The translations under genes were made by a program, and so were the position numbers. A stretch of 25,815 nt of DNA from Rodentolepis nana (taxonomy: Eukaryota; Platyhelminthes; Cestoda; Cyclophyllidea; Hymenolepididae), in the NCBI GenBank assembly GCA_900617975.1, contig UZAE01012833.1, positions 5,222 through 31,036 of the forward strand, written 5' to 3'. The notes beneath the pieces were generated by a model. It searched no databases, was not told the origin of the DNA, and saw nothing but the letters and a program-made list of their open reading frames with translations. Shown in pieces: positions 9,966-21,900 of this stretch. Position 1 is the first letter of the stretch. Every line of letters begins with the position of its first letter.

Positions 9966-12900
9966 ATAGAAACAAAGAAGTGATAAGGCTCATTGAAGTT
10001 TAAGCTCAATTTCATGGTATTAAAAGGCAAAGGAGAATCGGTGGCTTGTGTGTGTGTTCAGCAATGTGATGAATCATTCTTTCGTTCGTGGACCCTGGTT
10101 CATGGACATAGCCTTCATTATCGGCCGGATGTTGGTCCCAGTGGTTGATGTCAGTTGTTCACTCCAGCTCATTTAACTGACCGCATGTTTCTCTCTCTCC
10201 CGTGAAGGGCTTATTTATCATCCTGTTAATTAGAGCCACTGGATAATCATTTAAAATTATCAGCTGGACTGGATTGAATCAGAAGCATAGGTGAGGTGTT
10301 ATATGGGCATTTAACCTACAACACTCATTTATATCCATTAAATTATCCACAATTTCAATTATTTGCTTCTAAGAAAAAAAACGCATTTACTACCTAGTTT
10401 AAATTCGCTAACGACTAGCTGTCTGTAACTTTTGAGCCAACTTCAAATCTGAGGTGGTAAATCCACATGCCTTCAGGAATATAAACAGAAACAAATGTAG
10501 TTCCAATTGAAAATGCTCTTCAATTTCCATTGAAAAGCACAAGAGGTGGTCTCTGTTTACCTTTCTGATTGAAAATACCATCTTTCTCCTTGGACCTTTT
10601 CAAAGATCAACCTCAATACAAATATCCGGCAACTAACCATTTTACTAATTTTGTCCCGAAGAAGATAAAAGAATATAGTCCAGTGGAAATATTTCATTAA
10701 AAGCGATAAAAAAATATCCATTTTCTAATAAAAAATATTGTATTTCATCAAGTCGTTGATTAATTACTTACTAATAGCTAATTTTGCGTACATTCATAAA
10801 ATATATTCACATTATCCTAGCCATCTATTTTAGCTCATGGTAATACAATATTCGAAAAAGTGGAAATTATATCTGTTTATTCCGTCGTTTAGAATATCAA
10901 GCCGGCATCGAGGTTCGTGGAAAAGTGATGAGGAAAATTCCCACCTTAACGGTCACCGAAGGACTAATGGAGGTAATAACGGTGGAAGCAATCATCGTAG
11001 TCGAAGTGCTCACTCTCCTTCCTCGTCTCAAGCAGGATCTAGCAGATCTTCCGCACGACTACTCTCAGCTAGCTACGCTCATAGACCTTTACCTCCACCA
11101 CCTCAACTACCCAGGTATCATTTCGGCTGTCTGCTTCGAAACAGTCTCCTACCGATGCCGCCAGGATTGGTCGCCAAGAGTAATCTCAGTGGTTCTCGTT
11201 TCATTGGCTCAAAAGCTCCACCCTCTGCTGGAGATGTGAGTTTTATTTTCCTCTGAAAAATCCAGTCTTAATTTCGCCAAATCACGTTTCATTCATTGCG
11301 TGGGCACATGATTGGCAAATCCATTGAGGCATAACTTCTTTCCTGGCCGTTTGAATTAAACTTGATAAGGACTATTGCAACTGTATTTTATCTGAGCTCG
11401 CCTGTTTATTTGTTTGTCCCTCCTCCCCCGACAGTCATCATGGCTCTTTCCTAGACAGCCAATCCTTGTCGTGGCGGCTTTGCTTTCATCTCAACTTTGT
11501 GGGGTGTTTATGCTCAAAATAACTCGTTGTTTACAAAGAAATATACTAGACTCTGTCTCACTGGGCTAATAAACACCACCAAACGCCAGACTCCCGCTAT
11601 CTTTTTTTACGACCAATTCTCAAGGGGAGAGTTGGATCTATTGATTTAAAAGCTCCTGCAAACAATATAATTCATCAAGCTTTTGAGCGCGTCAGTGGGG
11701 GGGGGGGGGGGGTGGAAACAAGAATGGATACATTTCTTAATTGTACATATGCTAGCTTTGGTGATCGATGTACTTAGTTGCGGCCCTTAGGGAGGATGCA
11801 AGGCCCCCTCTTTCATTTCATGGCGCTCCAGAAACACAGAATCCGTTAACTTCTTCCCGAAGATGATTCACTACTAAATTTAATGGAAGTGCCAATGAGC
11901 AAGATATGGCTTTCTTAGTGAAGAGAGGAGTTATCTGAAAGGCAACGTTCATGTGTGGATATGAGACAGTTTATAACTTCAGAAGGGCAAATTATAACAA
12001 CGTCGAAGTAGAGTAGGCTTTCTTGCACTTAAATATGCCTCTTTATGTAGCTTTGTTGTTTATGTGGGGTCTGAAAGAGTGGAATTCATTTCGCTTGTCC
12101 TAGATATGTACCCGCTCCCTCCCCCCGCTTCCCCTTCCTTGTAACATGAAAAAATTGACCTTTACCCTTCATTGACACCGGATCAGTTGTCATTTACAAA
12201 GTGGATACAACGGTTTCGGGATTCCTATATTGGTTGTGTGCACGCGTCTGAAGCTTAGAAATGGCTAAGGAGTGACCACACATGAGTCCCCATATCGTAG
12301 ATCCAATTTATGGCCGTAAATTCACTTCGTGGACCAAGAACATTAATGCACCATCACAAGTTACTTCCAAAGTACGCTTCTTTATGAATCTTTTCTCTAA
12401 AGTACAAAAAATGATGAACTCGTTCTATTCATATCGCATCATTTGTTTCTAAACTATAAATAAGCCGGCAGAAAATTTTCGTTATTAATACCTATTAATT
12501 TTCTAAATTCTTTTCACCAATTGAAAAGTGTTCTTAACTGTCTCCTTCTCTGTCTATGGAAAGTGCATCTATGTTTTCAGTTTGCTCCACCACCAATGCT
12601 TCGCCTATTCCTGGTAATGCGGCTCACTCTCGTAAAGGGAGGCGGTCCCTAATTCACTTCTCTCTCTCTCTCCCTCTCTCTAGATATGACGAGGCCCTGA
12701 CAACCCAATATCTCTAAACGTAAATGTTGCCAGAAGTATATATGAATGAGGGCTATCTGGCGATTTGCACGAACACAATAAATCGTCCCCTCTTTGTTTT
12801 CTCATATGCATGTTTCCCCAACGTAGTTCGTACGGTGAAACCTTAATTAAGGACCTAGTTGTTAACACATTGGGGCCAATTTACTATAAAGAGCGGCACT

Positions 12901-15900
12901 TTACGACGGCTGTCCCCGATGTGGAAAGATGGGTGTATATTGTTGAGATAGCGAGAAATGGTTTTTATGTGTGACAGCAGTTCTAGCATCGTTATGTTTT
13001 ACTACTCTAAGTGACGTGGAAATAGTGGTTGTTGTCGACTTAATATCCACCCAAAGTGGACTCCCTTTTGGGTAGTTGCTGATTCTCGGTATATGCGCTT
13101 TATATGACCGGTTTTTAAAGATGCATCAGTGGCATGCTACAGATCATAAAGTGATTATTTGGCTCCTTTCGCCACCTCTCTAAAAAAATACAATGGTGGC
13201 TTTTGCGACTGCCTACTTTTATCTCATATCTCGTTCTCGCCTTAGTAACGTAGTGGTAGCATCCATTCGATAGAATACGCTCGAGATATGGGGAAGGGAG
13301 GCTTTTCAACTCAAGAAGACTAAGCAAACTCCTCTTCGTAAGTTCAAAATGGTGGGGTTATTTGTGGCTTGAAATGAGAAAGACTTCATGTTTTGGCAAT
13401 TTTCTGAATAATTTAAGTATTGTGTGTGTGTGTGGCCATCATTAATCATTTCTTAATGAAGTTGGCAGACATCTAAGCTGTCATAAGTTAGACTTTCTGA
13501 GGTGGTGGATAAAATTTTCTGGATTCCTCATCGTCTCCCCTTCCCTCCCTCCCCCCCCCCCCCCCCCACTTCTTCTCTTCATGTGTCTGCTCGACATCAG
13601 GGTAGTACAATTAGCCTATATTAATGACATGACGAAATTTTTGGCCCCATATTCCGTTTCGACAGATCGCTAGTTTCTCTCATCGCGCTTTATGTCAGTT
13701 TGCGGATTTCGGGAAGTTCCTCTTTGCGACTTCTTCGTGAGTCATCCAGGAAGGTTGTTTTGCTGCTACTTTTCAATGTGTATAAAAAAGGTGCTGGAGG
13801 AATTCTAGACATATGCACGCATTGCGAGTGAGAGAGAGAGAGAGAAAGACTTTACACTGGACACTTTTTCACACATGCGTGTGAGTCCGGACATCATTAG
13901 TCACCATTACTACCAGCCGTTTATACCTCAGTCGTGAGAATTGGCTGGAAATGCTTAAACTCGAGTTTCGTATCGGGCCTGTTATGTGGATGGGGGGGGG
14001 GTATTAAAATGTCAATCTCATGCTTCCACGAGATATAATATCAGTTGACTTCATCCGACCACAGAGACTGTCTAGTCTCCAATTTATAAGCAAATGCTGC
14101 AATCATTCGGGCAGTCTAGAAGACTTTTGACTAGACACCTCGGTCTCCGGAAGACCTACCACACAATTCTTAGACTCCTCTACTTTCCCTAGCGGAAAAA
14201 CCCCTATTAGTAGCCTATGCTGGGCATATTCAATTAAGGGCTGTGGGTGGTCGTTTGCACATATTTCCTTAATTTCCTCACAGGTTGATTTTGGTTTTAG
14301 TTAAATATTTTGAAAAGTGCCTAACGATAAAGCTAGTTCAATTTTCATCTATTGCCTAAGTGGAAAGAAGAAAATCCAATATGAAAAATGGGGGTGGGGT
14401 GAGGGGAGGGGGGTGGAATTATATCCTAGCTGTCCTTTCACTTAAAGACATTTAACTTAATCAAACTTTGATATTTTCGTTACACTTACCATTCTTTCCC
14501 TCATCTCCATCCACCTACTCAAGCATGACACCTTGAGTGTTTTCGAAGATGCCATTAAATGACCAGGCCTGTGAGTCATATTCATAAATGAGTTCTCCCC
14601 CACCCCACCACCCCCTTTTCATTTTATTCCAATTTTGTGGTCCTATTGTACCTAACTTACACCTCCCATAAAAATATCATAACACTGCACTCTCATTTTG
14701 GTTTTTACTAGCTTGAATAATTGCAGGGTTGTTGAGTAGCTCATAAGCACACAATGACCCTCTTATAAAGCCCTTAAATGTCCCTCTTCCCATTGGTGAA
14801 TCAATTCTCATAAGAGCTCATTAAGTGTTTTTGGCACTCGGGGAGTGCAATAGACCTACCTCCACGTGGTGCACTCTGGGCAACGTATATTCATACGGCA
14901 AAAAAGTCTATTAACTGGCAGTTAACTTCAAACTTCAAACTACCATCACCCCACTCTATGTCATATTCGACTATTTCCACAGTACTCTCCTCACCTTTTT
15001 TCTACCTTTGTGTTTGTCTCTTACATCTTGGAAACTCTTCTGTTCACCCCTCTCGACTTTTTTCAATTTGATGTTCCTTCCCCTCTGTGAAGCCTGAAGT
15101 CAACTAAAGGGCTAATGGTAACCATTAAGACGCCTGCCATTTGATATAACTAAATAAATAAATAAATGTTTTTGGCCCCTATGTAAATAGAGGCCCATTC
15201 AGATGCATTAAACTTATAATCCCAAGGCAATACATATCTTTTTAACTGTTAACAGTGGGATAAATAGGCTATTATTGGCGTTATTGGCGTCCCAGACAAT
15301 AAAATAAACGATCGTTTCTGTGTTTTTAATAGACGCATCGGCAAATTTATGGCGTTTTTGGAGGGGAGGGGAGGGGGGGGTGGAATGAATGAAAGTTTGA
15401 CCACTCGTGGTAAGTGGCAGGTTTAATAGCTTGCTCCCGTGTAGCCTTGGTGTCAATAACACCCCTTTCTCCACCCCCCCCCCACCCTCTCTCCTCTTCA
15501 GCTGCCTTTAGGTTACTGGGGTGGTCTGCTAAAATAATTTGTGGTAGAAAACGAAAATGAAACGACTGGTACGAATTTTAAGAGGAGTGAGAGGTGTTGC
15601 GAAGCCATAAAATGAGGTCTTCAGCCTGAAACTGCAGCTAGATTTCACCGCATGCGCGCCATATTAGAGATTCGTTGAAAAGGATGTAGATGAGTCATCG
15701 TTTAAAATCTCGCCGGCAACAGGGCATTTAGAACTTTCTTGTTTAGAAATTATCTATTAACAAAATATTTTCTTCCCCTTAGGTGAAGGTGATACTCTGT
15801 GTAAAAATGTCCAGTACTATAACCACTACTCAAGCCAGCTCCCTAGTCGACGGGGCAAGTTCGACTCCTTGTGTTATGATTGATCCGCGAAGGAAACAGG

Positions 15901-18900
15901 TCACTCTTGTACATCCCGCTCCCACTCGAAGGAGATTCGGTCTAACTGCCCCAAAGATGTTCTCTTTCGATTCAGTTTACACACAAGATGATCCTTTGGT
16001 AAGTGTGCTTTCAAATTAGTATTGACTAATTTGATTGTAATCACTGAGTTTTGTTTCGATGTCTTTCCAAAAAAAAACTCCTTTTACGCCTCACAAATGT
16101 AGACTTAATTAACCACAAATTATTCTCCCTTTTCCTTCTCTTCTTCTTCCTTTTCTTTGAATTCAGTGGCTTAAAAACAGCTGTCACTACACTCCCCACG
16201 ATAACCGATTAACGCGGCCATCAACACCGCGGTTGTATAGAATCACTTTTTTGCAAAGAATTTCGGCCTTTTTCGTCACACGTCCGTATGTATACTTGCT
16301 CTTTTTTTCGCACTATTTCTCTCTCTCACTGCCTCCTCCTTTCTATGTGTTTAGTCTAGAATTTGCTATGATTATATCACTTCGTCTGGTTATTTCCTCT
16401 CGTTTTACCCTACAGTGCAATGGTGTTTTACCACTTACACTGTTTTCGCCTAACTGAAATACTTTTTCTTTCCCAAAATCTCTTTTTGGCTTCCTTTTCC
16501 GCTCGATAAAATTTGAAGAGCAGCAATTACCCTCTCTACGGCCAAATTTATGACACAAAATAATGGAGAAGGGTTTGAAGAGGATAACTTGGAGTTGTAT
16601 TTTGTTTATTCGCTGCCTTTTATTGGGTTTTTTGGCAAGCATCAAACTGCGTAGTTCTGCGATAGGAAATCGAAGAATACTGCTTGTCAATTTGTTCCAG
16701 ATGCTCATGAGATTTATATACGTCAGTGATAGATAGCCATTACTGCATGGCTGGCTTGTTAAGCAATCAGTCCCAAATTAATTTTTCCTTTAAGAGTGGG
16801 CAACCAAGCTTATTAATTAAGTAATACATCGATTCTGCTTAAAGAGGCAAGACGGAGTGAAATTCGATCGTATTAAGTTGTCTATGCGGGTTCCTACAAC
16901 AACATCCGATGGCATTCAGGTGGTTTCAACACCACATTTTTCATATAGGGCAGGCGGAACCCAGACTCTGTATCTTGAAATCAACTAGATAATTGTAAGA
17001 AAAAGAATTCAACTACTTCCAAGATATATAGGGAAAAAAACCCACCGCTTTCACATTTGAAGAAGGTGGATAAGCTACTTGCTGTGTATGTGTCGGAGGC
17101 CTTTTTAATTCTGGTAGCGATTCAAAAATAACTATTTTTATCCTGTAGGCGGAAGTTTGCTCCACTGCACTCACAGATGCTGTGTATTCGGTGGTTCATG
17201 GAACCGATAGTTGCGTTCTCTGCTTTGGTCATGCGAAAACTTGTAAGTGTTCGCTTTTGTTATTTAAAAACTTGCCTAATTTAACAAGCTTTTTTATCTA
17301 GACAAGCACTCAGAGAGTAGAAAGCATTTCCACTAAAAAGTTACAAGTATTGGGGGCGAATAGGAAATTTATTCAATTTTAGCTCCGAAATTTCTTAAAA
17401 GAAAACAAAATTTTCCAAAACCTTGATAAAGAAATGAACAAATCGAGCAGTATTTTTCGAAGTGCTATTATTTGATAGGAGTTAGAAATTCAGGTGGACA
17501 CTACTAGTTTCATCAAGATGGTGGTAAACTAGTGGCCTATCTAATTACGTGATACAACTCCTCATAAACCTTCACCAATGTGGCCGTAACTAGGCTTGAT
17601 CATAAATCATACAAGATTCGTGTTGAGCTCTGCAATTGCCTCACTTTGGCCATATTGTTTACGTCTCTACCTGTATTCGATTATTCATTGAGTCCAAAAA
17701 ATTAGTTAATTGAGCTCCCTGAATCGCTCTGAATTCGAATTTATCTTACTCACCCAAATCGTTGTTTTAAAGAGCCAAAATCTAATCGATTGGATCATAC
17801 TTGTTTGCTAATTTGGTTATTTATTCTTCGGTAACAAAAAAACTGTGCATTTTCTCAATTATACGGTAAACATCATTATAAAGTAGGTTACTAGTTTGGT
17901 TGTCTCACTTATTCTTCCGTCGGGTTGGGGAGAGGAAGTAAGGAGATATGTTTCTGCAGCTGTCTTTTCCATCAGACGCAGCAATTACTCTTCTGACTAC
18001 TACCTCCTATGACTAAATTATTTACCAAAAGTCAGAAAATATTTGGGCACTTCCTAGCTTGAAATCGCCTCCGGAGATTGGGGGTGTGTGAATGTGGGGG
18101 AGGGGGGAAGGGGGTGTACTCATAACGACCATCGTGGAATGCTCACACTTACCTACCCTTCAGACGCATATCCACTGGCCACACTGTAAGTTTCGTTCGA
18201 TTAGTATGGGATTGGGGGTGGAGGTTGTTGTAGAAGAAGAGGGAGAGGCTGATCTTGATGACAAATTACCTTTTGCTTTGCGAGTTGAGGGCAACTGATT
18301 ATCAATTAGCTAGGAGGGTCTTTGACTAGATTTTTGTTCATTAGTTCCCTTCATTTTCCTTTTCCACCATTTGATCGTTTTATAAGCCGCTTTCCTCTAT
18401 TTGTTTTTTAGCCAAATCTCGAACAATGTTGGGATCGGATACATCTGTAGCCTCTCTGGGAGTTATTCCATGCGCAATCGCTTGGCTATTTCGACTTGTT
18501 GGAGAGCAGAAAGAAGTCACTAAAACCCGGTTTTCTGTTCGAGTCTCTGCTGTTGAAGTCTTCGGTCACGAAGAATCATTCAAGGACCTTCTTCAAGATT
18601 CAGCTTTAGAGAGTAAACTTTCTCTCAAACTTTTGTATATTGTGAAGATTTTTAGGCTCCCACCCAAATTTATTTGGCCAAAATTCAATTTCTCTTAACT
18701 AGTGCTTTAGTACTATTAACGGTGAAGAAGCGGAAGAGATTTAGGGTAGTTTATCAAGCGGGAATAATTTGCTCTCGTTATGGCTACGGTCATTGCTTTC
18801 GCATCGAAGACAAAATGTCATTTACTGTCCTGCCTCTGTCGTTTTCACACATTAATTTCACTCACAATGGTTCCCGTTAGTCATCTTGCTCTTTTGCCGT

Positions 18901-21900
18901 TTAAGTGTTTCTTGTAGATCTACCTTCTTCCTTGATTGATTCAAGCAAGAATTTCCTTGAAAAAAATGGCTGGGGGTTGAACTGACCATCGAGGACACGC
19001 TGGAAAGTGGAAAGGCGTTTATTCAAACTCGTCCAGATGGTCTTGTTCATCCTACAAGAGGGTCATTTGGAGTCTTAAATTACTCGGATTGAATTCTCCT
19101 ATTTCCCTGTCTAAATTCCTTCCCCACCCCCACTTTATACGAGGCTCTTTCTGCGTTATTTTGGGGGTCTTTTAGAAGCTTACCACTTTCTACTCACGTC
19201 GATAATATTTATAAATAATGTGTGCTTCCCTAATTCAAAAAATGAGTGCACGCCCATCCACTTTCAAGAGATGGTCGCAGCTTGTACTGCAGTATCACTT
19301 TCTGACAGCTTATTACTTAAGTATTAATAAGAGCTAAATAATTCTATTAACAAATGCTAAGAACAGTAAATTTGTAAGAGGGAAGTCTTTTACACGCTCA
19401 TTTCACCGCCCGGTTGAGTAATAAGCGTTGCCTCCTTTCTTGACTTCGGAAAAATTTCGTCATTCAAGACGAAGAATTTTAAACAAGTTTTGAGTTGAAA
19501 TTCATAGTTGCTTATTAAAGCAAAGAAGGTAATTATTTGAAGTTTGTCTCATAAATAACTTCTTTAATTAAGTTTTAAATGTACTTTGATATTCAAATTT
19601 TAATCACAGTAATCAAAATATGCCAGTTGAATGGATGATATTTTTCCTTCGAAAATTCTGAATGCATTAATTGTCTAAGATAATTAGTGTTTAAAATTTT
19701 AGGTGGAGATGACCATTTACAAGGACCAGCTCCTAGTAGCTACCTCCGCGACAACAGTCCTAATTCTAAGAACAGGTCAATGTCCAACACAACAAATTCC
19801 AATGACAATACTCCCGCTGCCCGGCTGAGTCAAGTAATGGACAAACTCACAGAAATTCGAGCGCCAACTGCCGGTCATGCTGCTCATCTCTTAGATGTTG
19901 CGCTTGCCAATCGTGCCCAAAATACCGCTATATCTCATACTCTTTTCACACTTCATGTATATCAATATAAAGTTGAGAAGAATGGTGCCGGAACTGAAGG
20001 TAATTACCAAGTGCAAACCAATTGGACTAGTTACTCACTTGAATTTAAGTAGTGATGTATTTTCCTTTTTAGTTTCCGGTGGTAGGAGTCGTCTACAGTT
20101 ACTTTACTTAGGATGTGGCCGATATGGTTCTAAAGAGATTGGACAAGCTCAGGATCAGAGCTCAACTTCAAAGAGCCTCTCACTTGCGAATATTGCCAAC
20201 GTTCTCTTGGGATTACTTACCGGTCAACGGCAACTTCCTCACAGAGAGTCTGCCGTCACACAGCTTTTGCGAGAAGGAATGACTGGAAAGCATGCTCAAC
20301 CTTGCATTATCGCGCATGCCTCCGGTCAACAGCAACACTATTCAGAAACTTTACAAGTAAGCTAGACCGTTTAAACGATTTAGGTAACGAGGCTACAAAA
20401 TGAATTTTTAATTGACACTATCATCCATGTAGGTCATTCAATTAGCATCCAAATTGCATCGTCTTCGGCGTCGCAGAGTGGGTAGTAGTGGAGGAAGTAG
20501 TGCAGGAGGTAGTAATTGGAACGCGTCAATCGGTGGCACGACATCTGACTCCTCTACATCATCTCGGGGGTTCCGATCGCGACTCTCAGCTCGTCCTAGA
20601 CTAGGTCGCTCCTCATTTGGTGCATCTACTACTGATTACACATCGAGTAGCGAACAATCTTGTGCTGGGGACACAGTAATCTACCTTGGTGGTGCTAGCG
20701 AGACAGAGAGCTCGCTGGGTCCTCGTGGTCTTGCTGATGGAAGTGTAGTTCATTCCGCTGATGAGTGGAAAAATTACACTAATTCTAGCGAAGAAGGAAC
20801 CCTTCAAAGGTCATTCTCTGCTGGAAAAACCCGAATTGGAAGATCTCTCTCTCAATCAGAGAATGGCGGAACACTCCGATCGTCTGGTTTAATTAAACGT
20901 GTAACACCAAGAACTAATGCAACAGCCTGGCCAAGAGCGGCAGCTGTTAGAAAGGGGAAAGAGATGGTCAGTTCTACTGAGGAGACATGGGTAGATGGAC
21001 CTAATGCAATGGTGACGAAAGGGCAGCAATCCGATTCACAGACAACCTGTACTGAAAATGCGCAATCCCAGCCACCGCCTCCTGCTCCGCCATATTTCGG
21101 TGTTACGCATCATATCATTTCTCAGAACCAAGTTCAAGGAACTGAAACACCGAAAATGTTTGTTGCACCATCAGCTGAACAGAAGAGTAGCACTGAAATC
21201 GATTCTACTAACACCCCCGCAGAAGTGCATATCAAAGAACCCACTTATGCATCTATTGATGAGATGAAACAGTCCCAACAAAGCAGTGAAAGCAGTAGCT
21301 GTTCAACTTCGGATTCAACCAGCGGTTCATCGGACAACGAAAATGATCAGGAAAGAAATCCAATTAAGAGCTCTGGAGGAAATAACACTGGTGGGGGTGT
21401 TGGTGGTGGTGGAAGAGGTTTTGCAGTACTCTCTGACATCAGTGAACGTACAGAAGAAACTGAAGGTGGAACTTCAGCCCCAAGTAGCATTGCTGGAGGT
21501 GCCCATGAAGAACGGGAAAACACCCTTCTTGATTTGGCCATTCAACAGAGCAATCTTATGAGCGCAAATGAACAAGATGGTCAAGGTAAGTATAAGTAAC
21601 AATAGTTCATTTAAGATACTATATTGTGACTATATCGTAATTAATTGATTAACATCAATTTTTAGGGGTAAAGCGTACAATTAGTTGGTGTCTTAACGAT
21701 ACTTTCTCCGAATATCCTCCAATTTCATTCCTCCAATCCAATTATGCCACCCCTCAGGTAAATAAAGGTTCATTATTTGAAAAATTGATAGTTTTCAAAG
21801 GAAATTACTTATTCTATATATTTATTTATTTAGCTGGAGCATAAATCTATCGAGCAGCAAACCACTACTCCAATAATGAATGAAACTCCAACACCAGTAC

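Larger units (their letters stand above)
7660..10892 (+). other. Proposed intron 2
   Basis: A 3.2 kb stretch without a supported exon. It holds a C10(CA)n compound repeat (7901-7935), C13 (9340-9352), C16 (9422-9437), C10 (9728-9737) and (GT)14 (9934-9962). A short exon-like piece at 8828-8859 (CAG acceptor, GTAAGT donor) does not fit the phases as an internal exon. Confidence 0.5.
11236..14825 (+). other. Large intron 3, part before the retroposon
   Basis: No coding segment found. Contains G16 (11697-11712), a CT run (12659-12681), C17 (13551-13567), a GA run (13830-13845) and G10 (13992-14001). Short open frames on both strands lack domains or splice-site support. Confidence 0.6.

Noticed and set aside
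10195..10265. Weak similarity to 5321-5390 (GGGCTTATTTA ... CCACT ... ATAAT)
   Set aside because: Short and gapped, AT-rich; not distinguishable from chance by eye.
10837..10892. Upstream extension of exon 3 starting at ATG 10843 or its neighbour
   Set aside because: The peptide is hydrophobic and unlike the rest; a good acceptor at 10892 and phase agreement with 7659 explain the exon better.
15640..15900. tRNA-like GTTCGACTCC at 15859
   Set aside because: It lies in exon 4 coding sequence, and no cloverleaf or A box can be drawn.
16343..16708. 121-codon minus-strand frame in intron 4
   Set aside because: Basic, unstructured translation of pyrimidine-rich intron sequence; lies in an intron fixed by flanking motor exons.
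16795..16804. Second GGGCAAC-type junction
   Set aside because: No matching P1 partner, no TCC loop and no element around it.
21347..21541. Minus-strand and shifted frames over exons 9, 12 and 13
   Set aside because: Shadows of the coding exons produced by their biased composition.
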